Shown in pieces: positions 60,567 to 64,000 of a stretch of 64,000 bases of DNA. How positions within the stretch are numbered: position 1 is the stretch's first letter; each line of letters opens with the position of its first letter. The translations under genes and the position numbers were made by a program. The DNA is from Lewinellaceae bacterium. GTDB lineage: Bacteria; Bacteroidota; Bacteroidia; Chitinophagales; Saprospiraceae. The stretch is from the NCBI GenBank assembly GCA_020636215.1, contig JACJYG010000014.1, positions 1 through 64,000 on the forward strand, written 5' to 3'. The notes below the pieces were generated by a model. That model searched no databases, was not told the origin of the DNA, and worked only from the letters and a program-made list of their open reading frames with translations.

Positions 60567-61222
60567 AAAAACGGCTGGAGCGAAAAGCTAAGCGGCGGCG
60601 GGTTGAGGTATTACCCCAAAGGCAATACTTCCTGATCATATGCGAAGGGGCAAAAACGGAGCCCAATTATTTTGAGTCATTTAAGAATGACCTCCCAAAG
60701 GGTGTATTGGAAAACGTGAATATTGATATAGATGGTACTGGAAAGAATACCCTTAGCCTGATAGAAGAAACCATAAAGCATAGAGCGAACCGGGAAAAAA
60801 GCCTTGGCCGCCAATATGGCCAAACCTGGGCGGTATTCGACCGTGACAGTTTTCCCCCTCAGAATTTTAATAATGCGATTTTTAAGGCCCGGGATGCTTA
60901 GCCTGAAATCCATTGTGCTTGGTCAAACGAGGCTTTTGAACTCTGGTATTTACTTCATTTTGAATATTACCAGAGTGCAGTATCCAGGGAACAATATCAG
61001 GCGGTGTTGGAAAATGTGGTCAGCACCCGCGTGGGGGCGCCTTTCTCCTATCAGAAAAACGACCCCAATATTTATCAACTATTGAAGAGCATTGGAGATG
61101 TGAACCAGGCTATCAAATGGGCCAGGTCTTTAGAGGAATCTCACCATGGAGAGAATTACGCAGATCATAACCCCTGTACTTTGGTTTATAAGCTCGTAGT
61201 TGAGCTATTGAAATTGGGGTGA
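60533..61222 (+). pseudogene. RloB-type TOPRIM effector with in-frame amber codon
   Basis: A single frame of 229 codons interrupted by TAG at 60899-60901. Before it: basic N-terminus, FLIICEGAKTEPNYFESF (E38) and WAVFDRDSF (D103, D105), the TOPRIM-like metal site of RloB. After it, without frame change: CAWSNEAFELWYLLHFEYYQ, ENVVSTRVGAPFSYQKNDPN, HNPCTLVYKLVVELLKLG, the conserved C-terminal half. One base change (CAG to TAG) explains it. Without suppression only 122 residues are made. Partner of the upstream ATPase by overlap and family. Confidence 0.8.
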
Positions 61223-61562
61223 TCTATTCCGGGCAGAGTATTTCCACAAAGACCATCCCGACCCTTCGGGTACGGGACAGGTTCTGGGCAACACCCGCCT
61301 GGCCTTCTCTGATTTCAACCAGAATGGCTATATTGAGCTAACAGAGGAGGACCCTGGTACGCCGGAGAATGAGTTGGAGATAACCCAAGCCGGAGCGCAC
61401 CGCCGTCGCCAGAGGCTATGGCGGTCAAAGAGCGGAGGTCCCGTGCCGGAGGCCGGGAAAGCGCATTATTATCCTTTTGGTATGGGGCACCTTGGGCCCT
61501 GCTTCGTCCGCCGTAGCCCCTGAGGGCGAAGGCGGGGTATGCGGCGGTGGCGCCAGCTGTAG
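61223..61562 (+). pseudogene. RHS core-proximal remnant with several palindromic insertions
   Basis: Reads FRAEYFHKDH-PDPSGTGQV-LGNTRLAFSDFN: the extra PDPSGTGQV comes from a palindromic insert (about 61255-61281). GYIELTEEDPGTPENELEIT follows, then the GAHRRRQRLW...EAGK insert (61392-61460), HYYPFGMGHLGPC and the 36-bp palindrome (61502-61537), where the frame is lost. A further palindromic insert (about 61552-61595) precedes the core of module 6. Confidence 0.7.
61502..61537. repeat. 36-bp GC-rich palindromic insertion in RHS sequence, copy 3
   Basis: Same sequence and same position within the RHS frame as the copies at 53991 and 56372. Confidence 0.7.
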
Positions 61563-61649
61563 CGCAGCGGAAGTCCCGAACGTAGCTTCGGGAAGAATAA
61601 GTATCTGTACAATGGCAAGGAGCTTAACGAAGACTACGGCATCAACCTG

Positions 61650-62453
61650 ATGGATTATGGGGCCAGGTGGTATGATGGGGCGCTGGGAAGGTTTACGGGG
61701 GTGGATCCGTTGGCGGATCAGTTCCCATGGGTGAGTACGTATAATTATGCGGAGAATGAGCCGGTGGCGAATATTGATTTGTGGGGGTTGCAGAGATATT
61801 ATACAGCCGATGGTTCCTATCTGACCAAAGATGGAGATTCCAATGAAAGACGAGTATTGAACCAGGGCTATGGGTTAGAAAAAACCGAAAACCTTAATTA
61901 TGATGCGCTATACAATAATAGTCGAGAAATATTATCTAGGGATGATTTAGACGAGATAGTGCAAGCTTTTGTTCAAAATTACAGAGATGCTGACGTTGAA
62001 TACTTACAAGTTTTTGTTTCGAAAGTATTTGACGATGAGGATGGTAGCTTGTTTAAAGGATATTTGGCAGGTTCAATATCAAGTAGTGGAGATGAAGAAG
62101 TGGTATCGATGGGTGACGATCCCCTACTACCTGCAGGATGGCGCCGCGAAATCAGCGTTCATAACCATCCAAACCCCAGTAGACATCGGTTTAGTGAAGC
62201 TGAACCTGGTGGAACATTTGGAAGCAGTGGTTTAGAAGGAGATTATTATATGGGAGTAAGTCTTCAGATGGATATGTTTCTTACGACAAAAGGGCAAAAT
62301 ACAGTGTTATTTTTTGACCACAAGAGGTTTTATGAGTTGTTGAAAGCTGATTACAGGGTTTGGAATAATGAATTCAAGGGACAGCGTGTAAGTATGAGTG
62401 ATATGAATAAGTTTGGTCCACGTTCAGTGAGGATTTACAACTTAAAAAAATAA
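61650..62453 (+). CDS. RHS core fragment with HNHP/JAB-like tip (module 6)
   Basis: 267 residues from the first ATG; the RHS frame is open from 61563 and includes NKYLYNGKELNEDYGINL. Core RWYDGALGRFTGVDPLADQF, NYAENEPVANIDLWGLQ. The tip has EISVHNHPNPSRHRFSEAEP and later MDMFLTTKGQNTVLFFDHKR, reminiscent of DUF4329/JAB-MPN domains where HxHP plus a following Ser/Asp bind zinc. A peptidase or isopeptidase activity is possible; the Asp position is not clear. Paired with a lipoprotein gene downstream. Confidence 0.75.
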   Translation: MDYGARWYDGALGRFTGVDPLADQFPWVSTYNYAENEPVANIDLWGLQRYYTADGSYLTKDGDSNERRVLNQGYGLEKTENLNYDALYNNSREILSRDDLDEIVQAFVQNYRDADVEYLQVFVSKVFDDEDGSLFKGYLAGSISSSGDEEVVSMGDDPLLPAGWRREISVHNHPNPSRHRFSEAEPGGTFGSSGLEGDYYMGVSLQMDMFLTTKGQNTVLFFDHKRFYELLKADYRVWNNEFKGQRVSMSDMNKFGPRSVRIYNLKK

Positions 62454-62459
62454 GCATAC

Positions 62460-63218
62460 ATGAACAAGTTTAAGTTTCTAATCATATCTCTTGTCTTGTT
62501 ATGCTTCCATTTGTCATGCATAGAAAGAGGCGGTATTAATTTTGAAAGTTTCTTTGGGACTTTAAAAGAAAAAGTCGATAGACCTGACTTACTTGTGTTC
62601 CAAAATGCCCCAATTGATTCGGCTCAGTTTTACTTTGCCCAGTTTTATTATGAGTATCGAGAAGCTTTCAATGAGAAAGTAGCGACTGATGATAGAGCGA
62701 TGGATTATTTGAATGAACTACAAACACAAAGCTTCAATTTTCCTGACTATCTATATCTCGTGTACAATTTTCATGGATGGTTAAACGGCAAAAAATACTC
62801 TTTAACAGAGTGTAAGGAGATTTATGAGCGTGCTACTAAACTCCAAGATGTTCATTATGAAAAGATTGAAGCAAAAGCACAGCAAATAGTACAAAATAAT
62901 CTGACCTGTTGTGAGATTGGTGATACTTTGGAGTTGATTTTTCCTAGTGGTAAAAGTCCCTATAGACCAAATATTAAGGAAGCAATTCTACGGCCATATC
63001 CTTACTCAAAAGAGATTTTCCCTTTTGAGGACACAATTAAACTGCAAGCATTGCTGCAAGAGAAACAGTTAGATACTAAGGATATAGTCTTTAGGCTATA
63101 CATCATTAAGTTAAATGAAAAAAAGATCATGTTGTTGGGTGTTGAGTATAGTCTCGGTGATACAATGGACTTGCCGATTGCAACATATATTCGCCCTATA
63201 ACAAACTCCGCTCGATAG
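62460..63218 (+). CDS. Lipoprotein, candidate immunity for module 6
   Basis: 252 residues, MNKFKFLIISLVLLCFHLSC with lipobox Cys20. It would be anchored in the periplasm or outer membrane. Starts 6 bases after the module 6 stop. The sequence is rich in Tyr/Glu with no recognised domain. If it is an immunity protein, its location implies that the module 6 tip acts in the cell envelope. Confidence 0.6.
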   Translation: MNKFKFLIISLVLLCFHLSCIERGGINFESFFGTLKEKVDRPDLLVFQNAPIDSAQFYFAQFYYEYREAFNEKVATDDRAMDYLNELQTQSFNFPDYLYLVYNFHGWLNGKKYSLTECKEIYERATKLQDVHYEKIEAKAQQIVQNNLTCCEIGDTLELIFPSGKSPYRPNIKEAILRPYPYSKEIFPFEDTIKLQALLQEKQLDTKDIVFRLYIIKLNEKKIMLLGVEYSLGDTMDLPIATYIRPITNSAR

Positions 63219-63440
63219 CTGTTCGGAATGTGTCGCCCCCTTCCTGTCGGTAGTTTGTCCGTAAGCATGCGGTAACCCCCATGTTTCCCAGGCCGCCGGT
63301 AAAGCTTAAATTGGGCTCGAACCAAAAAGATAGCCGATGGCCTCAGACAACCAGCCTTAGAGATGCTTGTTTGGAGGCCTGAGTAGCTAAAAAATGGAAG
63401 CCACTCCATAACTTGAGAGTTCACCACAAACCACAAGTTA

Positions 63441-63560
63441 TGGTAAAACAATTCGAAGAATTGACTGACTTCCAGTGGGAAGTTATAGAGGATTTGTTTC
63501 CCGAGCAAGAAATATGCGGCCATAGTTTAAGGATGGTTATTGACGCCATATTATGGCTAC
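63441..63560 (+). pseudogene. 5' remnant of an IS5-type transposase
   Basis: MVKQFEELTDFQWEVIEDLF, PEQEICGHSLRMVIDAILWL matches the N-terminus of IS5-superfamily transposases (xLTDxQWxxIxPLFP...VxxAILWL). It breaks off at about 63552-63560, where another reading frame takes over. The 222 bases upstream hold no gene and may include the IS left end. Confidence 0.7.
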
Positions 63561-64000
63561 CTTTTTGGCGATGTGTCTGTTTCCTTTGAAAACCACCATA
63601 ATGAGTATTTCGCCATCTCCATTGAGGTAAAAGGGACAAACCTGGGTTTTGAAAGCACTACCAGCGAATACGGCACAAGTGAAATTAAAGGGGCGTTTAA
63701 GAAAAGCGGCCAGCAAATCATACCTTGCCCGCCGCCCACCGAGCCGCCGGCAGAACCCTGCACGGTGGAAGTGGCGGACTACGGGCTCATTTTCGACTGG
63801 TACGCCAACGCCTTTGTTCAAGGCATCTACGGCAATGGCGGCCAGTTGATGAACTTGCCGGGCTATGGGTACGGGTATACGGAAAGCAGCCAGTTGGCCC
63901 AGGATATTGCAAACTGGCTGTTTGCCAATGGCTTTGTATTTGAAAATGTATTGGTGTACGAGTATTTCAACAAGCCGGGGATATTTGCCATTACCATCAC
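63552..64000 (+). CDS. Partial large surface protein, both ends missing
   Basis: An open frame to the window edge: YGYLFGDVSVSFENHHNEYF, KGTNLGFESTTSEYGTSEIK, PPPTEPPAEPC linker, then VADYGLIFDWYANAFVQGIY, GNGGQLMNLPGYGYGYTESS. High GC like the RHS repeat part. It begins at the transposase remnant, so the IS removed its 5' part. May be the next RHS or surface protein gene of the island; no family assigned. Confidence 0.5.

Noticed and set aside
59149..61300. Simple insertion of the ATPase/RloB module into one RHS gene
   Set aside because: The RHS segments on both sides overlap by about 40 codons (both contain RAEYFHxDH), so they come from two RHS copies rather than one split gene.

Overview
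The window looks like a chromosome segment of a Bacteroidota bacterium, most likely of the Saprospiria or a related lineage. The evidence is type IX secretion C-terminal sorting domains, a CarboxypepD_reg/TonB-plug outer-membrane receptor, long two-FtsX-domain ABC permeases of about 800 residues, RHS proteins with a NGKELN...YGARWYDG core, and weak Shine-Dalgarno signals. No rRNA, tRNA or CRISPR array was seen. The assignment rests on protein families only.

Layout. (1) 1-12.6 kb holds independent genes: a divergent lipoprotein/HxlR pair, a VOC protein, a class C beta-lactamase-like hydrolase, membrane and barrel proteins, a TonB-dependent receptor, an erythromycin-esterase-like enzyme, a T9SS-sorted protein and an acyltransferase. 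Three full-length hairpin elements of exactly 164 bp lie in its spacers. (2) 12.7-34.4 kb is one large minus-strand efflux operon: membrane-fusion adaptor, two MacB/LolD-type ATPases, then seven tandem paralogous MacB/FtsX permeases and the remnant of an eighth. A sigma-54-type promoter with an upstream palindrome precedes it. A second, matching promoter and palindrome lie past its distal end, before a short ORF that may be a decayed gene. (3) 34.8-43.8 kb is a mosaic of lower-GC genes: a wHTH/TM protein, a secreted-protein gene split by an IS4-family element with a 9-bp target duplication, a T9SS propeller-like protein, a PIN-type toxin-antitoxin pair, two attC-like structured sites and an aldo/keto reductase. 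(4) 43.9-50.4 kb is a second minus-strand export operon: TetR regulator, outer-membrane protein, ABC ATPase, two FtsX permeases and a LolA-like protein. (5) 50.6-64 kb is an accessory island. A MazF-type toxin-antitoxin pair borders an array of six displaced RHS C-terminal modules, most followed by a small gene that is a candidate immunity gene. The tips include a glycine-zipper tail, a metzincin-like zinc protease, two copies of an unrecognised shared domain, an unrecognised basic tip and an HNHP/JAB-like domain. An ATPase plus RloB (AbiL-type) defence module sits inside the array; its RloB gene carries an in-frame amber codon.

The strongest candidates for something undescribed are the sigma-54-controlled seven-permease operon, the RHS tip array with its shared domain and GC-rich palindromic insertions, and the families of structured repeats: 164-bp hairpins, attC-like sites, and 7-9-bp tandem repeats in operon gaps.
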